A stretch of DNA of 64,000 bases, taken from Alentia gelatinosa (taxonomy: Eukaryota; Annelida; Polychaeta; Phyllodocida; Polynoidae). Positions 34,779 through 45,096 of the stretch are shown here, one piece after another (the first letter of the stretch is position 1; every line of letters begins with the position of its first letter). The stretch spans positions 36,472,653 through 36,536,652 of the forward strand of contig OX465587.1 in assembly GCA_950022655.1 (NCBI GenBank), written 5' to 3'. Under the pieces are notes generated by a model. That model saw nothing but the letters and a program-made list of their open reading frames with translations, was not told the origin of the DNA and did no database searches. A program made the translations under genes and the position numbers.

Positions 34779-35272
34779 CAGGGATGGCAGTTGGGGTCAG
34801 GAAAAAAAGAGGAAATATTTTTCATGTGGAATTTACTGCCTCAGAGTGAACCCAACAAAACATGGAAAACGCATCAATGTTGACCATGAAATAGGATTGA
34901 GGGTGTGTGGGGAGTTTCAAACCACTGTTTTATTGGCGTGGATGAGGCTTAATGTATACTCTCTTCGGTATATACATAAAAAAATAATTTTATAAACTGT
35001 AAATGAAAACAAGGATTTCCTCGGAAACAAAACAAATTTTAATTGTCATGGTTGTATGAAGTTGATATAAACTTTGCGCACATGTGCATCGCATGAAAAG
35101 TAGGCTAGACCATGGAAACCAGCCTTATGAACAGGTTGGGGTCTCAGCCCCTTTATTGAGTACTATTATTGTTACTAAAATTTGTGATGTGCTACCTGAC
35201 TGTAAAAGAGAGTATCAATAAAGAAATTTTACCAAAAAAGGAAAAAAAAAAAAAAGAGAACTGCCATCCCTG
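34779..35272. mobile_element. hAT-like MITE, copy 3, enlarged
   Basis: Best-preserved ends: 'CAGGGATGGCAGTTGGGG' and 'GAACTGCCATCCCTG'. From 34,779 to about 35,030 it matches copies 1 and 2. About 200 bp extra (35,035-35,245) lies before the right end, with AATAAA (35,216) and an A-rich run. That suggests a retroposed insert, but no target duplication was evident. Confidence 0.75.
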
Positions 35273-35845
35273 TAATAATAAAACAGCTCCCGATCATCTC
35301 TGTAGAGACATGTAGAAAACGAAGCGGCGCCGATCCGCGCGCGTAAACACTGGCAGAAGAAGAGGCCCTGTTGTGGGTAGTGTGTCATGTAAACAGAGAA
35401 ACCAATCTGCCCGGGAGGACGAGCACATTTGCACATGCGCCGTCTACTTCACTCTGTCCTACCTCGGCCGGGCAGAGCGGACGGGTCGGGAAGGCCTCTC
35501 CACAAACCGAGAGGCTACCATTCTCAGCTGGCATCGAGTGGGTAGTGATGGTGGGGGAGTAGAGTGATTACGATATCCCGGCATTGAACGGACAAGGCTG
35601 ATTCCACCACAGTGTCGGTCTACGCCTCACACTGGGGAAAGGAGCGTTGTATGAGACAGACGATCTGTGGGGCCAGCTTAAATCTGGTAACTTTTTTTTT
35701 TTTAACCGGATTCTTGACTTAAATTTTTTTTTTCTTGACTTAAACTTAACCTGTTTCCAAGGTTTTCAACTTCTGAGACCAAGGACCCCCTTTTCCCTGA
35801 CAGATAATAATCAACTTCTATGTCTGCCAGTGCTACACTCCCTTT
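35273..35845. other. Intronic stretch, partly CpG-rich
   Basis: 35,310-35,530 is GC-richer than its surroundings. Two overlapping frames (35,371-35,567) match nothing known. Poly-T runs at 35,690 and 35,725. Confidence 0.35.
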
Positions 35846-35849
35846 TTGA

Positions 35850-36110
35850 CAATTGTATAACTTAAATAAAGTTGTCTGGGGCATACACAAAGTGTTTCAC
35901 ACCAGAAGTGTGATAACATCACATGCCTTGATACAGCCTAACTATAAGATGCCTGAAGAGTCCGATCCGGATGAAACCTTGTTATGCCTCATTGTTCTTT
36001 CAACAATGTCACCTGGGAGATCGCATAGCAACGGTTTGGTTCTGACATGTAGCTGTCATTTTCAAGGTAGCATCGGTTGTGTAAAGAGGTGTCCTTGCCT
36101 CGTATCTATA
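35850..36110 (+). repeat. KMPEESD repeat, deleted copy
   Basis: Homologous to 51,830-52,215 (opposite strand): 'aacttaaataaagt', 'aagatgcctgaagagtccga', 'gcatagcaacggtttgg' and 'caaggtagcatcggttg' occur in order. The encoded peptide 'QPNYKMPEESDPDET' matches 'QPNFKMPEESDSDET'. This copy lacks about 120 bp of the other. Confidence 0.6.
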
Positions 36111-36204
36111 ACTAAATCTAGTAACAGGGATGAAGGTCGGGATTGAGGAGAAAAATTGGAAATTTAAAAGCCTTATTTGACATATACATATTCTAATATC
36201 TCTT

Positions 36205-36360
36205 AATTAAATCACCTGAAGAAGCTGGTTCAACACCATGCGAAACGTCGTGAAAACTTTTTGATACCACGTATGTAACTACCATTGTACACCTTGGTTT
36301 TAATAATAACATCATCTACAAAACTTACTGTGTCTGGTTTTTTGTGATTTACCACTCTGA
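36205..36360 (+). repeat. Repeat with hammerhead-like CTGAAGA...GAAAC core
   Basis: 'cctgaagaagctggttcaac' + 'accatgcgaaacgtcgtgaa' has the spacing seen at the ends of Penelope-like elements, where a hammerhead core CUGANGA / GAAA is known. A short stem TGGT-tcaac-ACCA sits between. Downstream 'cttggttttaataata' is shared with 19,880. The stem base pairs poorly, so catalytic activity is doubtful. Confidence 0.45.
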
Positions 36361-36828
36361 CTATCTCTTAATTATACTATGGATTTTAGTATTCGGAGAG
36401 TAATAAACATGAAACTAAATGGGAGATGCACTCTAACATTGTTGTGCTGTCTGTGTATAGGGCTGATGTGAGGTGTCACACTATCAGATGGTGTGTCTTC
36501 TATAGTAAACTTTAAAAACCTCAAAACTGTAGAATGCAGAAACAAAAGGGCAATAATGAGAGATGTATGCTTATAGAAGATGTTTGAAATCTAACGAGCC
36601 GGTATCATTTACAAATTAAGGCTTGTCTATATCAGTGTTACTATCTTTCTCTCAAGATTTAACTTGATCGATATCTGTCATCGATTAGTGCTTAGATCCG
36701 TTGGTGTTCAAAAGGGCACATCTTTAAAGTGTTATCACCATAGCACGTCTTCTGAATGCCCAATAGGCAGTCTACACTATTATCAAATTAGATATCAGTT
36801 CAATACTAGTTATAAATCATGTATGATT

Positions 36829-37325
36829 CAGGGACAGCAGTTGAAGTACAAAGAAAGAAAAGGGTAAATATTTTTCAAGCAAGATTTGCTGCCTCGGAGA
36901 GCGAGAGAACGTCAAAAACATACCTGTGTCAGCCAAAGCCAGGAGCTGAGGATCTGTGAAGACTTTTCCCCCCTTTTTTCTTGTTTTTTTTTAATTTATT
37001 GGTCATAATTCAATGCGAGGTTGATTTTAGATTACGGCCGTGACAGTTCAAACGGCTACTGCATCATTCATCGATTCTAGATTGTCACATAAAATTCTAA
37101 CACATCGTGAAGACAAAGTCGACAAAATGGTAGTAGTTGTGATAGTACCAATGATATTGGAACAAATAAAGATGAAGTAGTTGTTTCCTGGACTAGTATG
37201 AAGGGGGCCTTTCCCACCACTGCATTATTTGCCTGAATGAAGCCCTATTAGTATTTGATATTAAACGTAAGGAAACAAAATAAAAACAAGGATTTCCGTG
37301 GATAATTCAAAAGCTGCCATCTCGG
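36829..37325. mobile_element. hAT-like MITE, copy 4, diverged and enlarged
   Basis: Left 'cagggacagcagttgaag', 'tttgctgcctcggagagcga', 'gccaggagctgaggatctgt'; right 'acaaggatttccgtgg' ... 'aaagctgccatctcgg'. About 240 bp between 36,970 and 37,210 is not shared with copies 1-2. Confidence 0.6.
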
Positions 37326-37364
37326 AATTATATATAAGTGTGTCAGCTATCATGTTAGCCTGAT

Positions 37365-37590
37365 ATAAATGTCCATAAGCTTAACATTAAGAACCCCTTC
37401 TCAACAGGCATGCGAGTACGGTAACTCATACCCAATGGGTGATAAACAGATAACTATATCCAGGCTAAGATAAAATCAGAAACATATTCAAAAGCTGCCT
37501 GTTTGAAGCGCTTGAAGCGCTTCAGAATATTCACTCGACTATCGCCTCGTTCATATCCCTGAGCGTCTAATCTCGATGGCATGTACGGGG
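37365..37590. mobile_element. Foldback element (arm type D), degenerate
   Basis: 'aatgtccataagcttaacat' and 'ggctaagataaaatcag' mark the common module. The apex-like 'ttcactcgactatcgcctcg' + 'ttcatatc' follows. The arms are mostly eroded. Confidence 0.55.
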
Positions 37591-37593
37591 ATA

Positions 37594-37908
37594 CTATGGA
37601 GAAACCAAACAAGAGTTAGTCTTGTTGTTGTTTATTGCACGACAGCAAGATCGCATATTACTGCGCGAGGCGAAGCCAAGAGCAGTAATATGCGATCTTG
37701 CCAGAGTGCGATGAACAATAACACGACTAACTCGAGTTTGGTTTAGAATTTATCCTACCCTGCCCGTCTAAATTACTTCTACATTAACAAATGACGTCAT
37801 TTGTCAAGTGTATCCCACTAGAGCGATATTTCGCATTTTTCTGAACTCCAGACCGAATACAGTGACCCAATGTTAAGCCTATGGAGTTTTTTATTAGGGG
37901 TAGGATAA
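37594..37908. mobile_element. Foldback element (arm type E), copy 2
   Basis: Collinear with 27,682-27,997: 'tatggagaaaccaaacaaga', 'agcaagatcgcatattactg', 'taatatgcgatcttgccaga', 'actaactcgagtttggttta', 'ccgaatacagtgacccaatg', 'ttaggggtaggataaa'. The central 33 bp (37,657-37,689) is the reverse complement of the matching part of copy 1. Confidence 0.85.
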
Positions 37909-38059
37909 AGACCAAACACTCATCAGTTTCTTCTCAACACTACTTTGTATACAAGGAATACCGGGCTGGGCTGAATGACCGGGTCACTGATAAGAATTCC
38001 TGATAAGACTTGACTACTGATTACATAGAGAACTTATATACATGCATATATATAAATGT

Positions 38060-38250
38060 AGGGATGCCAGTTGGGGGTCAGAGGAAAAAGTAGAAACATC
38101 TTTTTCAAGTGGAATTTACTGCCTCAGAAGGACTATCAATGTTAGCCATGGAATGTGACAAGGATGTGTGGGGACATTCAAACCGTTACCTATTGGCGTG
38201 AGTGAGGCTCCATTTAAAAGTAGTTTTGTTTTCAAATATTCTTTTGTTTC
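38060..38250. mobile_element. hAT-like MITE, copy 5 (left half)
   Basis: 'tagggatgccagttgggggt', 'tggaatttactgcctcagaa' and 'ctattggcgtgagtgaggct'; the right end is missing. Confidence 0.65.
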
Positions 38251-38512
38251 TTTGAAATTTATATTTCAAGGTTGAAAAAAATGAAGGTTAAGAAATCTCT
38301 CTCTTTATCTTTATCAAATGTATTTGTTCAGTGAAAACAGGTATGGTCCATTTTGTCTACTTTGGAATGCAATTCAAGACTTTGAAGGTACAGAGATAAT
38401 GCTGGCTGATTCTGGATCACACTACGTCACACCTTACAATGTCGGATCAGGGTCCAGTGGATGACACATTGTTCCTGACAAGGACACCGGTGTAACGCAA
38501 CCCAGTCACCAG

Positions 38513-38651
38513 GAGTTGGAGCCGGTGAATATTTCATCGACATTTGATATTGACACAACAGAGTACATAATGCAGTACCTGAGCGCTATCGAGTCGGGAT
38601 CTGCTGTGAGCGGTATTTGCTACGCGTGTAATGAGCAGAGACATCTGGGAG
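38513..38651 (+). CDS. Possible exon of unknown gene
   Basis: A 139 bp open stretch has an acceptor-like 'cagtcaccag|GAG' and a donor-like 'GGGAG|gtgatt'. It reads 'ELEPVNISSTFDIDTTEYIM' and continues with '..YACNEQRHLGG'. The composition looks protein-like, but no family is recognised and no partner exon was found. It lies in the OSBP intron on the opposite strand. Chance is the more likely explanation. Confidence 0.15.
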
Positions 38652-39089
38652 GTGATTTTGAAACTAAAAACGATAAAATAATTTATTTTATCGTGGTCTT
38701 GTATTCTCGTTACCTAAAGTGATCCGTCTTTATGGAGGACAGTCTTACAAGACGATCAGGAAAATATATATTAATCTGTATATATTGGCATCTGAGTTTT
38801 TCCTCCTTTTTTTTTTTTTAATTAATCCAATAATTGGCCACACGAGCGGGCTTCCGTTATAAGGGGGAGTAGTACAATATACTATTGTTCTATTCATTCA
38901 GCATAATTACAATATTAAAGTAGCTTCATATAGACAAGTTATATCAATATGGTATGCTATTGTATAATGACAAAAGTTACAAGGTTTTTATGCCCATCTT
39001 ATAAACAAATTAACATATATACAAAGTGATGGTGGGGATGAGATGAAATGGATGGTAGTTTTAGAAGATTAACTGTTTGATTTAAGTTT

Positions 39090-39528
39090 GTTTTTCCGTC
39101 TTCAACCCTCCGCCATCCACCATTCACACGACACTGCCGACCCGTCCACGTCCCACCCCCACGTGACCCTTCGTCACTTCGGTTCAGGAGACGCTGGAAC
39201 GCTGCACCGGAAATAGAATCACACCGCTAAGCTCACGTGCCGGGGTCACGCGAGATCTCATTGTAGTGCGGACGGACGCTGGAGATGGAGGTCACGGGCA
39301 ACTTTCATGGCCGGCCAAGTAATCAAGGGGGACCTCTTTAGTGGAGGCTACAAGGTGACTGTGGTTAGCCTCCTGCCTGTGCTGGCTCGTACTTCAGTTC
39401 TTTGAGCAGTAAGACAGCCACCTGGAAACTCCACAGGTATTTCGGTACATTCCCAACTGCCTGACTCCAGTGCTGCGGACTCATATTTGGTAGTGTCATG
39501 AGTCGGTCTACAGGTGTTCAGAGCAACT
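39090..39528. other. CpG-richer island in the OSBP intron
   Basis: 39,100-39,330 has many CpGs ('cacgtgacccttcgtcactt', 'gtcacgcgagatctc'), unlike the AT-rich flanks. It could be a promoter or enhancer, or a young repeat. It borders the minisatellite. No ORF of note. Confidence 0.35.
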
Positions 39529-39955
39529 GAGAGTTACTCTACACAAGTGAGAGTTACTCTACACAACTGAGTTACTCTACACAAGTGAGAGTTACTCTAC
39601 ACAACTGAGAGTTACTCTACACAACTGAGTTACTCTACACAAATGAGTTACTCTACACAAATGAGAGTTACTCTACACAAGTGAGAGTTACTCTACACAA
39701 CTGAGAGTTACTCTACACAACTGAGTTACTCTACACAAATGAGTTACTCTACACAAATGAGAGTTACTCTACACAAGTGAGAGTTACTCTACACAAGTGA
39801 GAGTTACTCTACACAAGTGAGAGTTACTCTACACAAGTGAGAGTTACTCTACACAAGTGACAGTTACTCTACACAAGTGACAGTTACTCTACACAAGTGA
39901 CAGTTACTCTACACAAGTGACAGTTACTCTACACAACTGACAGTTACACCAGAAT
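39529..39955. repeat. 20/18 bp minisatellite, 21 copies
   Basis: Unit 'gagttactctacacaagtga'. I counted 21 occurrences of 'ttactcta', with 20 bp and 18 bp units. The first part shows a longer repeated pattern of unit variants (about 39,606-39,680 like 39,700-39,780). The last third is homogenised to '(c/g)agttactctacacaagtga'. Confidence 0.95.
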
Positions 39956-42900
39956 AACTGGCCTCTGAGGTGATTAGATAGGTCCAGGTATGTTGGCATA
40001 TATGTTCAGAGTGGTGCTGAGCAATTTGTAGGACATCTATGAACAACTTCGTGTCGCTCTGTAACTGTAACAAAAGAATACCTGAATATTGTCCTTTATC
40101 GTGAGAAAATACCTACCATCCATACACCCACCCATCCACCATCTATTGGGTTAAAGAGGATGCATTCCTCGACAATGAACATGATGACTAACCCCTGGTA
40201 AATTACGTATTTTCTATTATCTCATGTACATTTTAATGATAAAGTAGTCTGAACACTATCACGGTATGGGATATTTACTTACTATTGATTAACACTGTTA
40301 TCATGATACTTGAAAATGGTAACTGGTTAGTTACCTGACATATTGGACTGGAGAAGCGCATATTTATAGCTTATCTCCGTTCTGATGTCTTCTACTGTAA
40401 AGTGGGTTTGTATACTTTTCTGTCGCCAGAACCAGATAAGTAAATCAATGAGTCAGTCCCAAAAGGACGTAACTAGCTCACTTAGTTGTGAAACAATACA
40501 AATAAATAGACAAACTAGACGCACTAGGTACTTGGGTGGGGTCACACTATAGGACTGTAAATATCTAAATCTGCATCAATCCACAGACTTCCTCATTAAG
40601 TTGACTAATCTATTGTCGTAGGGTACATCCCTTTAGAGCATACTCTTAGCCCATGAATAACTAAATAGATATTGTGTAAGAGGAGTGACTCTCTGATCGG
40701 CGTGAGGGTTGATATAGGATCAATCATCTGTAACGAGCTAATTAGTGATTAGTCCGCCTCGGGTATCATTGACGTTGTCTTACCAACGAGGTTTCTGTTC
40801 TACTTAAGATGAGACAAGGCGGTCTGCTTTATGCCTGCACTTGTCCTTGATGCGAAAAAAGATAGGTTTCTGTTCTGGACCTATGGTTACTGATAGGTGG
40901 GCTCTTGTTGTATGGAGTGTGACAACTATTAGTAATACATGTATATCTAGGTCTTGATTCCGAGAGTATCAACATAGGGCAGTCATACTCAATACTGTGG
41001 CCAGGCTATGACACTTTTAGTGACATATGCGTTGTTGAATTAGTAACAAATGTGTTCACTCTTTTTTTCTAATAACCATCACCCATCTTGACAAATTTGC
41101 AAATTCCCTGTAAATTCACTGAACTTGAAAAAAAGAAGTTTCGATGATTTTCTTCTGACGTGGGCCAACCATGAAAACCCTAAGATAATTTAGATGTATC
41201 TTCATATTTATCATACAAAGCCAAATCCCAAAGGCCTACACACAATTTGTCCAGACATCCCATGACTAGATTACTATGCCTTGGGAGAGCTAACCAGCTT
41301 TAGTCACCTAAGTGTGACATGTAAAGCACCTGTGTGTGAAAAATGGTTTGGTAACACATGTCACACTACTCTCAGGATGTTGCGTGCTGAACACCTTTTT
41401 TCAAAATTTGATTTATTAGGCTCTCTCTCCAATACAAAAGTTTTTCTGAGCTTACTCGATACAATAAGAGTAAGTTCATTGTCACATCAAAATGTCTTTC
41501 CGGTTGGAGTTAGAAGTGTTCTTAGCCACGTTCTCTAAATTCACATCAAAATGTCATCAACAATATGCTTAAAGGAGTAGGTGTAGGGCAAGGGGGCCTA
41601 TCATTCGTGGGTCTAATTTACTGAATCACGTTTAGGGAGTGTAAAAGCTAACTAACATATCTCAAATCCGGAATAACCGGAGAATTCAGGATCTCTTTCC
41701 CCTTTGGCAATGATCCAACATAAATTGGTATGTTGACTTGACGTTGAAGCTGTCAGGTAAAAAGGCCAGACCAGTCCCAGATTTATCATAAACTGACCTA
41801 GATACTAATATAAAGTGTCTGAACACGATTAAGTAGACACATAAATTGTGATGTGAATTTACCCCAGAAGGCCTACATTAGCTTCTGATCTATCACGAAT
41901 CTACATACTTAATGAGAGCATGCAGAATAATACCCCAGAGCTGAAGATAGTAATATACTGAGGATATTGATTAGCATATTTGACCATTCGATGCATGTAG
42001 TTCAAATGGGTCTACGGACACCCATCAGCCCACGTAAGTCAACCCACAGCGATTAACCTTTGAAAAGCTTGTATAGTACATTTAAAAAAAAAAATTCTTA
42101 TTAAGTATAAACTAATTTATACAAGTATGCCAGCAGCCCTTGAAGAAAATCCCTCTCAATATAAGGTCTGTTATGATGTTGCGCTCGTCAGAGCTCATGG
42201 ACTATAGTTCCCCTGACTGAACATCCAATACAATATAACTTCTGCACTCCTTCGTTACATATCCCCTCCCCCGACCCGCTTCACCATTACAAGAGGGACT
42301 GATCAATACAGATTTCGATCTCTGTGCTCGAGGTTTGGGCAGGTTGCCGAGGTGGTGCCCTTTGGCAAACTACACAATGATCAAAGGTCAGAATGGGACA
42401 GTGAGGGTGTGCGCACGACGCTAAGACGTGCGTCCACCCGGCGCCCACTAATCCTCTCAGTGAGGTTTCCTCAGTGTACCGTAAGCCAAACTGCCTGGTG
42501 TTACAGCCTCTCACAGTATACGCTGGGAGATTGCACCCATAGCAATGATTATCCGGGTCGACTATACCGCCACGGTTATTATGCACAGTGTTTGCTGAGG
42601 ACAAACTTTGAGCATGAATGTTGTTCTTGAAGCCACTAACCAAGACTACCCAAGCGTTGTCTTGCGTTCCCAAATTTATTTTTATTTCTGAGCATGTATG
42701 TCTGGGAGACTGGGTGGGGATTTTTTTTATATAATGAGCTTCTATAAACCTCAAACAAGGCACCGACGTTCATTTATCAGTAATTCATACTCTTGTACAA
42801 TAATATATTAATACAGATAGATATATTTTCGTGTAAACAACACTATGGCTTTGAATCTCCTGTATATGCGCAATAGAATCTAGACACATTGTTTGGTCCA

Positions 42901-44315
42901 TGACGTAATACAAAGGAAATCACATGTACTTTGCTTGAAAAACCTTATCACTGGCAAGTGTTTAAAATTAGCTAATGAATAAAGCAACACAAGGTTGTAC
43001 ATGGCAGGCAGGTAGCTATCTTACCCACAAATAAGCATCTGATAATAAAAACATCTGGGCAACCTCTCGTGTCTGAGTCTGGTGGGGTACCAAAAAAAAA
43101 GTACCACATCGTTGTTCCCTATAATACTACTGCTTTATGAGCCAACAGGAATAATCTGAAAGTCAGCACAATTGTACCATCACAAGACCTATACTCTTTG
43201 CATATGATGTTCAGATATTGCTTGATCTGGAGGTCAGATATTGCATATGTTATGCCAACCTCCAAGTTGCAGTGTAATGCAAATGTGAACTAAAAGCATG
43301 GAACGCCAATACTTTTAGTATTCGGGCAATATCCCGTGCTACCCCATTCACTTCGCGCAACCTTAATCCCATGAAGACAAATTCAACTGTTTTGTATTTT
43401 TGTTGTTGTGTAATATGACTTAAATCACAATACTCTCATCCTCGCTGGAAATGATATCCAGGACTCTGCTCTTCAGAATTGCAAAGATCGCATTTCGAAA
43501 AAAAAAAGAGATATCAACTTCTCTAGTTCTATCATTTGAGAACTGTGATTTATTATTTTTTTTAAGTTGTTTTTTTTTTCAAGTTTTTGCATAAGTCAAC
43601 AAAAAGAAAATGACATCGCCTTATCAACAAATGAATGGCAATGAATATTTCTGAGTGTAGAATCAGCAGGATGAATCTTTCAAGAACACTTCGAAGAACG
43701 AGTAACATTTACATAATATAATTGTGATACGGGGCTGTGAGTACACTGCATGAAATCTTCATTAATTTACTTTATCAAATTATAGTTTAGAGTACAATAA
43801 CTTGTGAATAAGTCTAGAAAAAATCTAGATCTAGATTCTAGGTTTGCCTGTATTGGTTTGTGTGTAGGTTTAGGTATGCACTGTGTCTAGATACAAGAAA
43901 ACAAAATTTATACTTTTGAATGGGTAGAATACATATATATGAAATAATCTGAACATTGGCACCCATGACGTTGGTATTTCAATCACTACATTAGCAGGGT
44001 CTTGGACTCTAGATCTAGATGGGTCATCTCGATCTAGGTTTTGAAGGCGGGGACAGTTGTCGTTGCCGGTTCAGTGAACTTGGCTCATAACAAGCGTTTA
44101 CAAGTCTTGTCCATACTTATTGCTGTTCTGTCATCAAATGACCATAAGTCCATGCATCAGATGGGGATTTAACCTGCTCAGAATAGCAATCATGTGGGTA
44201 AATGTGGATATGACATCGAGTTTTGTATGTCCAGCTACCGGTCTCGACCACTGTGTAGACGGGCTGCCAAGTCAAGAATCGTAGACTTCCGATTAGGGGC
44301 AACCAAAACACTTAC
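39956..44315. other. OSBP intron 5' portion, few repeats
   Basis: AT-rich, with no clear TE copy. Open frames at 41,281-41,538 (+) and 42,287-42,763 (-, no ATG start) match no family. 43,800-44,040 has several 'tctagat' clusters. First-intron regulatory sites are possible but not visible. Confidence 0.4.
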
Positions 44316-44440
44316 CTGTAATAGGACAGCAGGCCATTTTGCAGAACAAACCACCTTTTCTGGTAGCCCTTTATGTAGTTTGTCCACTTGTACAGCCAAC
44401 CTTTATATTGGTCAGATTGACCATGCTTGGATTCTGACAT
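44316..44440 (-). CDS. OSBP: Oxysterol-binding protein, first coding exon (N terminus and start of PH domain)
   Basis: Starts at ATG 44,440 (context 'gtcgtaATGTCA') and encodes '[20 protein letters not shown]' followed by '[20 protein letters not shown]'. '[28 protein letters not shown]' is the hallmark beta1-beta3 part of the OSBP PH domain; the basic lysines and arginines there contact PI4P in the family. The donor is 'TATTACAG|gtaagtg', phase 2. Vertebrate OSBP has a long Gly/Ala-rich leader before the PH domain; here only 12 residues precede it. An in-frame open stretch continues upstream to 44,536 without an ATG, so this start is preferred. The partner exon is 32.75 kb away at 11,359-11,564. 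Confidence 0.95.
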
Positions 44441-44969
44441 TACGACGGAAAAATGTGTATCCAATCTGAAGATCCGATGATGCCGAACCCAAAATGGCGA
44501 TAGTGACACGTCATGAAGGATGACTTTGCGCAACAAAGATAAGTCCTAAAGCTTTATTAGAATAATTTTGTAACAACGGATACTATGTGCGACCTAAAGA
44601 CGCAAATAATGTATTCTATGTTCGAGTTGCGTATAATATTAGCTATTTTCTTGTATTCAACAAACCAGTAAGCGTTTTTCGGTGCGTAATAATATGGAGT
44701 ATTTTTCCGGAGGTCAAGGTCGCTTAGCTCACCCCCGGAAGTGATTCCTGGCTGGTGCCTGCGAGATGCGTTTTTCACACGCTCAGTGGATCCACATGGT
44801 GTGATATATTTTCAGTAGGTGTCTCTCCTGCACGGTCTACAGTGACAAGTACCTCTACTGTCGGTCCATTTCCAGACAGTGTTGTGGCACCATCTATGAA
44901 GAGTCCAACAAGCTTGCAGCGACGGCAAACGAGCGCGAGAACTAGATCTAGTAGTGGCTACCTTTAAAA
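44441..44969. promoter_or_regulatory. Bidirectional promoter between OSBP and ZMAT5
   Basis: 529 bp separate the divergent start codons, so both 5' UTRs and core promoters must fit here unless upstream non-coding exons exist. The OSBP-proximal part has 'cccaaaatggcgatagtgac' (an AAAATGGCG, YY1-like site in 5' UTRs) near 44,488. No TATA box is well placed. A 70-codon frame at 44,755-44,967 (+) ends just before the ZMAT5 ATG and is out of frame with it. Confidence 0.7.
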
Positions 44970-45096
44970 ATGAGTCGTAAATATTACTGTGAACTCTGTG
45001 ACAAGAGGTTTGCCGACAACCCTCAAAACAGGAAAAATCACATGAAAGGTGTTCTGCATCAGCGGATGAGAAAAGCTCATTATGACACGTTCCGAG
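44970..45096 (+). CDS. ZMAT5: ZMAT5 exon 1 (U1C-type zinc finger)
   Basis: ZMAT5 is the 20 kDa protein of the U11/U12 di-snRNP, which recognises U12-type introns in the nucleus. The exon begins at ATG 44,970 ('aaaaATGAG') and encodes 42 residues plus one base: 'MSRKYYCELCDKRFADNPQN' then 'RKNHMKGVLHQRMRKAHYDT'. C7, C10, H24 and H30 form a C-x2-C-x13-H-x5-H matrin/U1C zinc finger, as in the human protein. The donor is 'CGAG|gtgatt', phase 1. All three introns of the gene are phase 1 and GT-AG. The gene is divergent from OSBP. Confidence 0.95.

Larger units (their letters stand above)
11565..44315 (-). other. OSBP: OSBP intron 1 (32.75 kb), repeat-filled
   Basis: Bounded by 'CAG|gtaagtg' at the exon 1 side and 'tttcacag|G' at the exon 2 side. 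It interrupts the PH domain just after 'GLLSYY'. I found no certain nested gene. It holds most of the mobile elements listed here, one dead reverse transcriptase (12,785-13,290), a minisatellite (39,529-39,955) and two microsatellite fields. Confidence 0.9.

Noticed and set aside
42287..42763. 158-codon frame on the - strand with scattered Cys/His
   Set aside because: No ATG at or near its start, no recognised zinc-finger spacing and no splice-supported neighbours.
44755..44967. 70-codon frame ending just before the ZMAT5 start
   Set aside because: Out of frame with ZMAT5, no ATG of good context, Ser/Thr-rich chance frame in the shared promoter.
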